A stretch of DNA of 64,000 nucleotides from Symbiodinium natans (GCA_905221605.1 CAJNDS010000080.1:321001-385000); one strand, 5' to 3'; shown: positions 53,001-63,429, counted from the stretch's first letter. The notes: generated from the sequence alone by a model not told the origin. Made by a program: numbers and translations.

Positions 53001-56000
53001 TCAGGCCGGGTTGTTCAGTGCTGTTCTTGGCAGCAAACCGTCGAGAACTTTCAGTGCCGCTGCGTGATCTTCCACGCTGAAGCCCTTGCGGATTCTCTCC
53101 TGGATCATTGCTTCCAGACTTGAGCAACATGCTTTTCAGAGATACGTCTGTGGTACCAAGTACCAACTTCATGTAGCACACCTTCACTCACAGACCCTGC
53201 TTGCTATCCCCAAACCTTAGGCATGAGTGAGTAGATCTCAAGCCAGACCCCCAAGTAGTGGGACATGCAAGACAGGGGGGGATGGGCGGGGTTGAAGTTT
53301 CGGGGTTTGTTGAGTGGCACCCTAAACCCTAAACCTGAAACCCTAAACCCTATAACCCTAAACCCTATCACCCTAAACCCTAAACCCTACACCTTATACC
53401 AGGGCCCAGATCGCCGCAATAGCGCGGCACCACTGCGGCCCCAGCACCCCGTTTATCGCCCGCCCATGGGAAAGGGTGCGTCCGGTGACATGCTAGGTTG
53501 CCCAGTAACCTAGAATTAAAAAGGGTGCCCCTTTTTTGCTTAAAGGGGTTTATAGGGGAACCTAGAGTCCCCAAAAAGGGAATAAGGGCACTACTGGGCA
53601 TCCTAGCATGAATGATAACCTCAAGGCCCATTTCCAGGACGATAGTGCGCCGCAGATCTCCCAGACGTTCTGTCAAATGCATGGCCGCATCCCGGAGGAT
53701 GTGTTGCTTAGGCATATCGGTGAGCGCGTTCCTAAACTGATTGGCCCTGATGGGGGATTATCGCTGAAAGGTCTGCGAGAGCATCTGCAACGCTACACTG
53801 GTGTTGATCTTTCAAAATCGCAAGACCGGGATACGACATTTGGCTAACCTGGCAGTCGAGGCACTCAGCGGTAGGTGGGAACTAGTTCGAGGCCGTCAGA
53901 TGGTGGAGCTCGTATTGCAGTTGCCGCCTTTGCAACGCCTTGTGATTGCTGTGGGAAAATCATGCCATGCACGCGGAGGGGATATGTGGGAGCCGAGGCC
54001 GCGTCGAACGCCTCTGGGACTCTCAGCAGCAGTCGGAAGGCATTTCAGACTGCTCTTCACCGAACTGCACGATCGGATCCTTGCTGATGCGGATAGCAGT
54101 CAGCAGGATTCGGCTGTTAATTACTTGGTGGCAAGGCCCTATGATAGATGATACATGTTGGCCGAGGTGAAAGTGGTAGCGGACGTCAGGATAACCAGCA
54201 CGGACTCTGCCGTCAACAACAACTCTGACCGCGACATCGTGAATGTCCGCGCTCACGTGAAGAACGGACGCGATGCGACGACCATGATCAACAAGATCCC
54301 AGGCTGGATCCCCAGCAAGCAGTGGATGGAGCCCTACATGAGCCTCGAGCTCAAGATGGGCAAAGTGGGTCCCGGTGGACGCCATCATCCGTGGGCTCAG
54401 GAATTGCTCGGAAAGCTACAACGCCTTGAGGGCCCGTCTCAGGAGGACATCGAGGCGGCGAAGACGGTGGTGAAGGTGCCAGGAAGATGGGCACACGCTG
54501 TCGGAGAAGAGCCGCTTCCCGAAGCTGGCGGGGATTTTCGCGGGCAAGGACCTTTCTTTTCCTATGCCACGGCACGGCGGCCGATGGCCGATGACCAGAG
54601 ATGCCGAGAAGCCAGCGGCGCCTTACGACCTGCGGTCCAGCACTGAGGCTTAGCATGACATGCGCGCGAACTTGTGGGGATGCAGGTTGAGGGCAAAGCT
54701 TCTACCTGCGTTGTTCGTCTTAGGTCTATGTTTGAGGATGGGGCTCCACATGTGCAGTACATTTGCTGGGCACACTCATCCGGAACAACCTCCAAGGGTT
54801 GCCGGGTTTAATTGGGCATGTGTTTCCCCGAGGGTTGTTTCACCTTAATTAGATGCAATAGCGTCACGTTCGACTCGGACCTTCACGCTCAGGAACAGGA
54901 ACGGGAAACCCTAAACCCTATAACCGGCTCCTTGCCCACAGTGACCACGATGCTCAAGTTCCGATGCCTACCCACAGAGCCGCGCTGTCGGTCTGATGCC
55001 CACCAAACCTCGGACTTGATCTATGAAGATTTATAAGTTTCGAGGCACTTTCGAGGTGTAGGGTTTAGGGTTTGGGGTTTAGGGTTTAGGGTTAGGTTGG
55101 CGACTGAATGAACCCTTTGATGGGGATCGTATGCTACCGTCCGCATCGATGAAGGTATGGTGGACCCCCTAACGTCAGTGCCGCTAGCAACCCTCCTCTG
55201 CCTGCAAATGCTGCAACAACAGTGCTGTAAATTTGGGGTTTAGGGTTTAGGGTTTACAGAGCTTTTGACAGCTCACCCGGCTCGAAAGCCTGCAAGATGC
55301 GATCGCAAGTTCCAAATCCCTAAGCCCTAGGCCCTAAACCCTAAACCCTAAACCCTAAACCCTAAACCCTAAACCCTAAACTCAAGTGCCAACCCCAGGA
55401 CCCAAGCCCCTGCCGCCTTAGGATCGCCAAGAACATGGCTTAGGGTTCAGGGAGGAGTCGGGATTTGCTGAACTTCCGGCTCCACACTGACAAAGGCTGG
55501 AAGCCCAAAAGTCTTCTGCCTCAGAAGGATAATCTAGGCAGTATATAATTTCTCTTATCTGTTTTTTTGTTGGGGGGGGGGGTTCTTTAAAGGTAGTATA
55601 TATATATATATAGCATATATAAATATATGTATATACATATGTCCCAGAAGCGCTGTTCGGCGCCATGCCCCAGACTTTCAAGTCCAGGAAGGTGAAGTCC
55701 AGATCCCGGTCGGTGGCGAAGCTGACTTCGCCCGAGCGCGAAGGGATCTCGACCCTCTTGTCCCTTCCTTTTTGGTAGCGCAGGTAAAAGCCTAAACCCT
55801 AAACCCTAAACCCTAAACCCTAAACCCTAAACCCCAAACCCTAAACCCTAAACCCTAAACCCTAAATTCTTTTTTTGGTTGCTTGCTTTATAAGGGAACC
55901 AGAACCAACAAAAAAGGGGAAAAGAGTACCACTTGGGCCTACCAAGCTTCCCAAGGGGAAGTAGTAGGACTTGATCTGCCTATACTGAGCTTTTGGGGAA

Positions 56001-56166
56001 CTCTAGCAAAAGTTAAAATGCTAAGGCTGCTTCTTATGGGAATGAAAGTGCCCAAAAAATGGGAAAAATGTTTCCAAAGACCCCTAAGTTGCATGTGGTC
56101 AGAGTAGATCTCCACAAACTTGTCCTTATAGAGCGGCGTCTTCTTCATGGCCGCATTGCCTGCCAT
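53001..56166 (-). CDS. PH-like small protein gene, copy 2 (multi-exon, with nested foreign fragment)
   Basis: Predicted exons: 56,082-56,166 (ATG, 28 codons plus 1 nt); 55,951-55,969; 55,637-55,767; about 54,928-55,014; 53,001-53,118 (stop TGA). Joined, these give about 147 residues, a usual size for a single PH-like domain. The intron 55,768-55,950 has GA-AG ends and is an inserted family-F element holding a TTTAGGG array. The third intron begins GTATAT. The last is best read as GC-AG, the only choice keeping phase in all three copies; it is about 1.8 kb here because it contains a foreign fragment, against about 0.3 kb in copy 1. The exon 1-2 junction is not resolved. No signal peptide or membrane segment is seen. 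Confidence 0.72.
53395..54905 (+). pseudogene. Foreign exon-bearing fragment in an intron of copy 2
   Basis: Absent from the equivalent place in units 1 and 3 and bounded on both sides by CCCTAAA-type sequence. GC-rich open stretches on + read like exons: about 53,410-53,490 joined after a family-D element to 53,608-53,830 (RIPEDVLLRHIGERVPKLIG, then LREHLQRYTGVDLS, loosely like a DEK C-terminal fold), then a +1 shift to HLANLAVEALSG with a possible donor GTAGGT, and 54,160-54,640 (DVRITSTDSAVNNNSDRDIV..., strong third-position GC). No family is assigned for the last part. The frame change suggests a decayed fragment, though unseen introns could explain it. Confidence 0.4.
53493..53606. mobile_element. 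Second family-D element, in the foreign fragment
   Basis: 114 bp, same ends as 58,087-58,199, flanked by CATG at 53,489-53,492 and 53,607-53,610. Removing 118 nt joins two open frames in phase, so it interrupts what was one frame. No register gives GT-AG or GA-AG ends here. Confidence 0.8.
55769..55946 (-). mobile_element. Family-F introner-like element forming an intron in copy 2
   Basis: 178 bp between GGAAG duplications (55,947-55,951 and 55,764-55,768). Termini CTTGGTAGGCC and GCGCTACCAA are inverted. Copy 3 has the empty site TTGGGAAGGGAGAAG. Excision as a GA-AG intron (55,768-55,950) gives TTGGGAAGGGACAAG, in frame. Confidence 0.8.
55793..55867. repeat. CCCTAAA array in the family-F intron of copy 2
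   Basis: About ten units; copy 1 has about six (51,397-51,438). On the gene strand it reads TTTAGGG. Confidence 0.93.
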
Positions 56167-58052
56167 GGCCTACAAGGAAGCCCAGGAGAGCTTAGGACGT
56201 GGGCTGCTGCCAAAACCTCCCAAAATGGCAAGAAAGGCGCGGCAATAAGACTTGGTCGATGGTTTAGGGTTTAGGGTTTAGGGTTTAGGTTTTAGGTCTG
56301 CTAACATCGAGTCGACAGGAGCGTGCAGATTGGTTACCATGACCGGGTCGAGTTTCACTGCCAACAGATTGAAACCCAACCCTCCGTCCCCCCAACCCCC
56401 CGTCCCGCCCACCCCCCGATGAGTTGTTTAAATTCGTCCCCGAGAGCCGGCCCTTTAGTTTAGGGTTTAGAGGGTTTGCAGGGCTTGTTAGGGTTTATAA
56501 ATAGGGTTTAGGGACCCTAAGCTTAGGGCTTAGGGTTTAGGCATTGTGTATAGCGTTGAAGTCCAGGCTGGTCGGGGTCCCCAGACACAGGGAAGGGCTT
56601 TATGGGGTGCGTAGTGCCACAAGGATTTGTCGGTTTTAGCGGCTACAACAATTGGTTCTCTAAACCCTAAACCCTAAACCCTAAAACCTAAACCCTAAAC
56701 CCTAAACCCTAAGCCCTAAACCCTGAACCCTAAACCCTAAATCCTAAGCCCTAAATCCTAAAGCCCAAATCCTAATCCCTCAACCTTGGGGGCGACTCGC
56801 GTATCCAAATTCAGGGGATCCGGTTCCGGGGGTTTGCAGACTTCGCAGGGTTTAAGGCCTTATGATAGAGATTTATGGTTCTTTTTTTTTTTTTTTTGGG
56901 GGGGGGGGTTAGGGTTAGGGGTTTCGGGTTTAAGGTTTAGGGTTTATCGGGAATTTCACGTCAAGATTGCCGGGCTCTGAGCGGCTTGAGGTTTAAGGTG
57001 TCAGGAGCGCCGATCCGTCAGATGCACCCCTAAACCCTAAACCCTAGACCCTAAACCCTGAACCCTAAACCCTGAACCCTAAACCCTAAACCCTAAACCC
57101 TAGACCCTAAACCCTGAACCCTAAACCCTAAACCCTATGCATGGTGGACTTTCACGATCTCAACAGTTCGTTTGGGTAGTTACTTGGTCCCTTAAAACCT
57201 AGGGTTTAGGGTTTAGGGTTTAGGGCTTAGGGTTTAGGGTTTAGGGTTTGTTACATGGTCCCTTAGTATGGGCCCTGTAAAAGGGTACCCGTGATGTACC
57301 CCCTAGATACCCGACACAAATTCAGGGCCCAACATCAAGAGGCTTTAAAGGAGGTCTGGGGCCATATGAAGGGCCCATGAAACTGCCCTAAGAGCAGTGT
57401 AAGGTTTAGGGTCCTGGGGTCTTGTGTGTTGGTTGCTTGCTCAACCCCAGAGCCCGAAATCCTAAACCGTGGTTTGGGGTGGGTGGGGGTGGAGTCAGGG
57501 GTGGGGATCTGATGGTCTAGCTTCCACCAGAGGGGCGCGCTTTTTGTAGTTTCTGTACAGGGGAAGCCCAGCTGTAATGAATCTATGGTTCAGGGTTTAG
57601 GGTTTAGGGTTTAGGGCCCCTGGATCTTCACGACATGTTTAGCAAGTAGGCTTTGCCTGGCTCCGCAGTGGCTTTACAAGAGCCGTCAAGACTACTACTC
57701 ACTTGGAGGTTTCCGAGAAGGGTCACCCAACTTGCGGAAACTCCCCATATCACTGAGATACCCTGAGATACACATCCCCGGCCTGCGATCAAAAGCCCCC
57801 CTTCGAAGATTGCGGCGAATGGGTGCATTTCACATCGCCTGTACAGGTATTACAGGTCCTTGAGGACCAAATGAACCCTAAAAGGGTTGATGGTTCAAAA
57901 ACCCTGAAACTAATCGGACAAAAGTCGTATATGTATAGGATTTATGACCTCAAGGTTAGGGTTCATCTGGTCCCCAACGGTAGGCTACTGTTGAGCACGG
58001 TAGAGATCGCAGCCCCTTGGCTAGTCGATCAGCAAAATCTTGAGGCGTTTCA

Positions 58053-60259
58053 TCAGGCCGGGTTGTTCTGTGCTGTTCTTGGCAACCTAGGTTGCCCAGT
58101 AACCTAGGATGAAAAAGGGTGCCCTTTTTTGCTTAAAGGGGTTTATAAGGGAACCTAAACCTACCAAAAAGGGAATAAGGGTACTACTGGGCATCCTAGC
58201 AACAAGCCGTCGAGAACTTTCAATGCCGCTTGGTCATCTTCCACGCTGAAGCCCTTGCGGATTCTCTCCTGGATCATGGCTTCCGGACTTGAGCATCGTA
58301 GGGTCCATGCGTGCAACTGTGACGCCGGGAAATTCTTGGAGATTCCCATTATAAGGCAAGCCCTCATATCTAGGATACCCAAACAGGGACCATAATGTAG
58401 CGAAACCACCATGTGCAGGACGGGCCGCGCGGCTTTAAGTCTGGGGTTCAGGTAGCCCAAACCCCGTAAACCCCATAAATCCCATAGACCCCATAACCCC
58501 AATAAACCCAATAAACCCTATAAAACCCCTTTAAAACCCTATAAAGCCCTATAAGGCTTATCACAACCTATAAACCCTTTAAACCCGATAAATCCCATGA
58601 ACCCCAGAAACCTGATAAACTCTAAACCCGGCCCTAAACCCTAAACCCTATAACCCTAAACCCTAAACCCCATACCCGGCTCCTTGCCCACGGTGACCAC
58701 GATGCCCAAGTTCCGATGCCTGCCCACAGAGCCGCGACGTCGGTCTGAGGCCCACCAAACCTCGGCATGTGTGTGTTCTTCTGCTGTTGTTTAGGGTTTA
58801 GGGTTCAGGGTTTAGGGTTTAGGGTTAAGGGCTTTGGGTTTAGGGTTTCGGGATTGGGGTTTATGTTGCTGGTTTAGGGTTTCGGGTTGAAGGTTTAGGA
58901 CGTTAGTTTATTGCCATAATCCTTTCTAGAGTTTACGGACCTTGAGCCATTTCGGGGGTTCATTTTGGCCCCAGGATTACTTCACTTGACCACGGAGTCT
59001 CTGACGGAGCTGCAGTTTAGGGTGTTCGGGTTTCCACACTGACAAAACTAAGTTGAAAATACAAGGAATAGGTTTCAGTAGTCTCTTGGGGTTCGTCACT
59101 TACTTGTTAAAGCAACCTACCCAGACCCCCCCCCCCCCCCAAAAAAAAAAAAAAAAATCCAAAAATATAAAACAAATAGTTAAAGAACCCTAAACCCTAC
59201 AACCCCGAACACATTCATGAATATGATCCTCTTAGACCCAGCAAGGGAACATGTACAATATCCCAAGGGCCTACAAAGAAATAAGACCAGAAGCATTGTT
59301 CGGAGCCATCTACTATTTGCTTAAGAACTCTCCAAATAATGTTAACCGTATTCCGCGTTATACGTAATAGGTGGTAGAAATAAGTGCCAGGAGCATTGTT
59401 CGGAGCCATGCCCCATGCTTTCCAGTCCAGCCAGGTGAAGTCCAGATCTCGATCGGTGGCAAAGCCTTGCGGATCCCAAGAGTGGGCCCCTCAAATTGGG
59501 GGGGGGGGGGGGGGGCATAGGCAGGGTTTAGGGTTTAGGGTTTAGGGTTTAGGGTTTAGGGTTTAGGGTTTAGGGATTAGGGTTTAGGGTTTAGGTTTTA
59601 GGGTTTAGGGTTTAGGGTCTAGGGTTTAGGTTTAGGGTTTAGGGGTATACCCTATGCTACTGCAATCCTATTAAGGTATATGAACCATAAGGTCATAGAC
59701 CCTATACTACTGTAATCCGATTAAGGTATATGAACCATAAGGCCAGAGATGCCGTATGCTACTGTAATCCCATTAAGGTATATGGACCACAAACCCGTTT
59801 AGAGTACCACTATACTCACCCTATACTACAAGAAGCCGATGAAGGTATATGAACGACAAACCCTTTTAGGGCACTAGTGTAATCCTGTTAAGGTATATGA
59901 ACAACAAACCCTTTTCGGGTACTACTATCATCATATTCGTTCTTGAACCCATATGAAAGCTGAACCCTTTCAAGGTTCCTTTGGTCTCTCGAGGAGCTAA
60001 CTGCGCCAGAGTGAGAAGGCTGAGAAGGTATGTCGACCCTCTTCTCCCTTCCCAATGGGAAGTAGTAGGACTTGATCTGCCTATACTGAACGTGGAACCC
60101 TAGTAAAAATCATACTCTTAGCTGCTTCTTATAGGAATTAAAGTGCCAAAAAACTAAAAATTGCTTCCAAATACCCCTAAGTTGCATGTGGTCAGAGTAG
60201 ATCTCCACAAACTTGTCCTTATAGAGCGGCGTCTTCTTCATGGCCGCATTGCCTGCCAT
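58053..60259 (-). CDS. PH-like small protein gene, copy 3 (different intron set)
   Basis: Predicted exons: 60,175-60,259 (ATG); 60,007-60,070, an uninterrupted exon reading YYFPLGREKRVDIPS where copies 1 and 2 have an intron; 59,380-59,465 (FATDRDLDFTW...WGMAPNN); about 58,681-58,765 (VWWASDRRRGS); 58,204-58,287 and 58,053-58,086, split by a 117-nt GT-AG intron that is an inserted family-D element. After its removal the last exon is 118 nt, as in the other copies, with the same LLPRT...NNPA ending and TGA. A 541-nt intron (59,466-60,006) fits GC-AG and is private. The donor after WGMAPNN is unclear because a small element and a 32-bp duplication lie there. Function unknown beyond PH-like appearance. 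Confidence 0.65.
58087..58199 (-). mobile_element. Family-D introner-like element splitting the last exon of copy 3
   Basis: 113 bp with ends CTAGGTTGCCCAGTA and TACTGGGCATCCTAG (14 of 15 inverted matches), flanked by CAAC at 58,083-58,086 and 58,200-58,203. On the gene strand the duplication supplies the donor (GTTG) and the element end supplies the acceptor (CCTAG). The intron 58,087-58,203 is exactly 117 nt. Copies 1 and 2 lack it. Confidence 0.85.
59213..59275. mobile_element. Family-G element, right half
   Basis: CATGAATATGATCCTCTTAG through CCCAAGGGCCTACAAAG; the left half is missing. Confidence 0.55.
59310..59376. mobile_element. Short family-C element in copy 3 flanked by a 32-bp duplication
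   Basis: Begins CTACTATTTGCTTAAGAAC, ending TAATAGGTGGTA. On both sides lies nearly the same 32-33 bp of exon-end sequence (59,278-59,309 and 59,377-59,409), so the insertion sits between two copies of WGMAPNN-coding DNA. Confidence 0.6.
59647..59935. repeat. Degenerate minisatellite of about 50-60 bp units in the copy 3 intron
   Basis: At least five units, each with a CTATACTACTGTAATCC-like part and ATTAAGGTATATGAACCA. Related sequence continues near 60,515-60,625. It lies in the private intron 59,466-60,006. Confidence 0.75.
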
Positions 60260-60614
60260 GGCCTATAAGGAGCCAAGGAGAACTACGACGTGGGCTGCTG
60301 CCAAACCTCCCAAAATGGCAACAAATTCATGCATCAACGCACGCACGGATCTTGCTCTAGGGTTTAGGGTTTAGGGCTTTAGCGCTTTAGGGTTTAGGGT
60401 TTCTTCACATCGAGTCGACATCAGCGTGCGAGGAAACCATGTAGCTTCACGGGCGGCAGTTCGAAAAATGAACCCCCCTTGGGGTCCGAAAGAACCCTAA
60501 AATTGGGGTCATATAGCCTATACTACTATTCATCCTAAGAAAGTATATGAACTACTACAATCGTAAGAAAGTACATGTTAGGCAAGTAAATGAACCACGC
60601 AAACTATGAAGGTA

Positions 60615-60729
60615 TACTGCTATTTGCTCAAGAACCCCCCCCCAAAAAAAACAACAACATCATAATCACTATTGTTTTTATGAGGAAGATTCTAGTTTAT
60701 TTTTGGTGGCTCTTAAGCAAATAGTAGCA
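60615..60729. mobile_element. Family-C inverted-repeat element
   Basis: Ends CTATTTGCTCAAGAACCCC and GGCTCTTAAGCAAATAG, with a C9-A8 tract inside the left end. Confidence 0.7.
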
Positions 60730-61439
60730 TATGAACCATGATCCCTTTTCGGGTTCGCTTGGTCCTCGAGCTCAGGACCATGTGCAAGCATTACCCGAAA
60801 GGCGCCTCGAGAAATATCTACACACGCGCGTGCACACTTAGGGTTTAGGGTTTAGGGTTTAGGGTTTAGGGTTTAGGGTTTAGGGTTTAGGGTACGCGCA
60901 GGCGCAGCCGCATGCGCAAGTTACATCGTGTGTGCGCCCCACGCCCATGCTGATTCCTCTGGTCTTCAAACGGTCCTCTCACACCATCCCATAAAAGTCA
61001 AGCCTTTCGGCTCCTCAAGAGGAATGTACAGCGACCCGATCTCAGAGTCCTATGAATCTGAAACCCTAAACCCTAAACCCTAAATCCTAAACCCTCAACC
61101 CTAAACCCTAAACCCTAAACCCTAAACCCTAAACCCTCAACCCTAACGGGCCAGAAGATGGCCAAGAAAACCTCGTAGTTCCCATTGAGGCGCGCCTTCC
61201 ACTTCGGTGATTGGCAAAGGGGCAGACCTCCGGGATGCGTTTAGGGGGAGGGGGGAAAGGGTTTAGGGTTTAGGGTTTAGGGTTTGGGGTTTAGGGTTTA
61301 GGGTTTAGGGTTCTCTATGCACTTTTTCTCAACAGTTGGCCAAGCGTTGGGTTGGTGACATCCAGCATCTCACAGCCGAGTTTAGTCAAGTAGACACTTC
61401 GGGCCCTCGAGTAAACAGGATATGGGGGTTTCCGAAGTT

Positions 61440-61532
61440 AGAGGTACCTTATTGGGGTCCTCATGATAAGGGAATCCGACGATTTGGGGGGGGGGGGGGG
61501 GGGGCTATATTCGGGTCCCCTATTCTCGTAAA
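61440..61532. mobile_element. Family-E element (inverted orientation) with G19
   Basis: GAGGTACCTTATTGGGGTCC at the left, a 19-nt G run at 61,486-61,504, and GGGTCCCCTATTCTCGTAAA at the right. Confidence 0.6.
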
Positions 61533-62487
61533 CCCACATATGAGTTCTCTGGGAGTTTTCTTCGACATTCCGCAACCTGGATTCTATCTGCTGAAGGCTA
61601 AAAGCGTGCAACATGCGGCCCAACCATCTCGAAACCTAAGCCCTACCTATACACCCTCAACCTTTCTCCCTAGACCCTAAACCCTAAACCCAAAGCAATA
61701 ACCCTAAACCCTAAACCCTAAACCCTAAACCCTACACCCCAAGCTCTAGACTCTGAAAAGACAGGATCTGGGGCAGGAGCTTCGGCTGCTCCCCATGCTT
61801 CTGGGGGCCTGGAGACAGGCTCACCTGTGCAGGTTTAGGGTTTAGGGTTTGGGGTTTAGGGTTTGGGGTTTGGGGTTTAGGGTTTAGGGTTAGGGGTCTC
61901 CTACAGTGAGCAACTGACTTACAAGATATCTCCAAGACAGGTCATTCGTTGGGTACAGGCGTGAGGCTCCGGCCAGGAGTCAAAAGTCCCAGGTGTAGCT
62001 AGCAAAACCACCCGAAACCCGAAACCCGAAACCCGAAACCCTAAACCCTAAACCCTAATCTTGCAACTGCACAAGGCGAGGCGTTCCCTGGGACCGCAGC
62101 GATGACTTCGAAGGCATCACGCGCCTGACGGCTACGAAGCCCTAAGCCCTGTCGACCCTAAACCCGAAGCAAGGGGGGCCTAAACCCTAAACCCCAAACC
62201 CCAAACCCTAAACCCTAAACCCCAAACCCTAAACCCTAAACACCTAAACCCTAAACCCTAAACCCTAAACCCCAAACCCCAAACCCCAAACCCTAAACCC
62301 TAAACCCTAAACCCTAGGGGGGGGTGGGGGGCCTTCGAGGTAAGAAGGCCCAGGGTTGCACCATGGTGCAAAAGACATAGTCTTAGGGTTTAGGGTTTAG
62401 GGTTTAGGGTTTAGGGTTTAGGGTTTAGGGTTTAGGGTTAGGGTTTAGGGTTTAGGGCTCTCACTCACCAATACCAGCAATGTCAAG

Positions 62488-62647
62488 CTAGGATGGCCCT
62501 GAAAAACCCTCTGAAACTGATTCCTAGGTTTAGGGTTGAATTAGGGTTTAGGGTTTAGGGTTTAGGGTTTAGGGTTTAGGGTTTAGGGTTTAGGCTTCCT
62601 GAGTATGATCCTCTTAAGAAAACTAAAATGCATAAGGGCCTACCTAG
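62488..62647. mobile_element. Family-G element split by a TTTAGGG array
   Basis: Termini CTAGGATGGCCCT and AAGGGCCTACCTAG are inverted. A TTTAGGG array (62,526-62,595) interrupts it and is flanked by TTCCT at 62,521-62,525 and 62,596-62,600, so the array came after the element. Confidence 0.8.
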
Positions 62648-63182
62648 AAACCCTGCATCATGTCATGTTGCCTTGCTGAGGCCGGCCATGAAATCTTCCA
62701 CCGAGTTGTGACAAAGACCAGACCTCTCCGTCCAAGGAAGTCCGGAGGCGGGCGCTTGTACGGATTTAGGGCTTCAGGGTTTGGGGTGTGGCCCTAAACC
62801 CCAAACCCCAAACCCCAAACCCCAAACCCCAAACCCCAAACCCTAAACCCTAAACCCTAAACCCTAGAGGCTGATGGGGGGGTCTTGGGGTTCCTTCTGC
62901 ATTTTGCAGGAAATACTAAAACAGGATTGCGTTCTGACAGAGAACCCAAAACAAACACCTCCCAACACACCCCTAAACCCTAAACCCTAAACCCTAAACC
63001 CTAAACCCTAAACCCTAAACCCTAAAACCCTAAAACCCTAAAACCCTAAACCCTGAGCGTGCTTGGAAGCTGGCGGCTCGCTGTCGGGAGCGGCCGGATC
63101 CTGCGCGCGTTTCCGGAGACCCCTAGAAAGAATCATCTCAGGGGCCCCGCAAACCCTGTGGCTCGGGGTCGGAAAATTGAAG

Positions 63183-63317
63183 GGTTAGGGTTTAGGGTTT
63201 AGGGTTTAGGGTTTAGGGTTTAGGGTTTAGGGTTTAGGGTTTAGGGTTTAGGGTTTAGGGTTTAGGGTTTAGGGTTTAGGGTTTAGGGTTTAGGGTTTAG
63301 GGTTTAGGGTTTAGGGC
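63183..63317. repeat. TTTAGGG array
   Basis: About 19 clean units. Confidence 0.95.
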
Positions 63318-63429
63318 CTCTGGAATGCTGGGTTTAGGGTTGCTTGGGTTGAGCCCTCAACCCTGCAAACCTGAACCTACGACATGGGTGTGAGGGTGGT
63401 GGGGATGCCAGCGTTCCGGAACTTGGGAT

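Larger units (their letters stand above)
52322..56660. repeat. Tandem unit 2 of a triplicated segment
   Basis: Same order of blocks as unit 1, but longer, mainly because of an extra block of about 1.5 kb (53,395-54,905) and a different element (family C) at the place where unit 1 has family I. Confidence 0.85.
57640..60410. repeat. Tandem unit 3 of a triplicated segment, the most diverged copy
   Basis: Carries the same minus-strand exons in the same order, but lacks both family-F elements of units 1 and 2 and has its own insertions (58,087-58,199; 59,310-59,376; 59,466-60,006). Confidence 0.8.
60895..63180. other. No gene recognised
   Basis: Arrays in both orientations (61,060-61,145; 61,256-61,310; 62,178-62,318; 62,382-62,458; 62,802-62,866; 62,972-63,054), a family-E and a family-G element, and short unique spacers. 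Confidence 0.6.
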
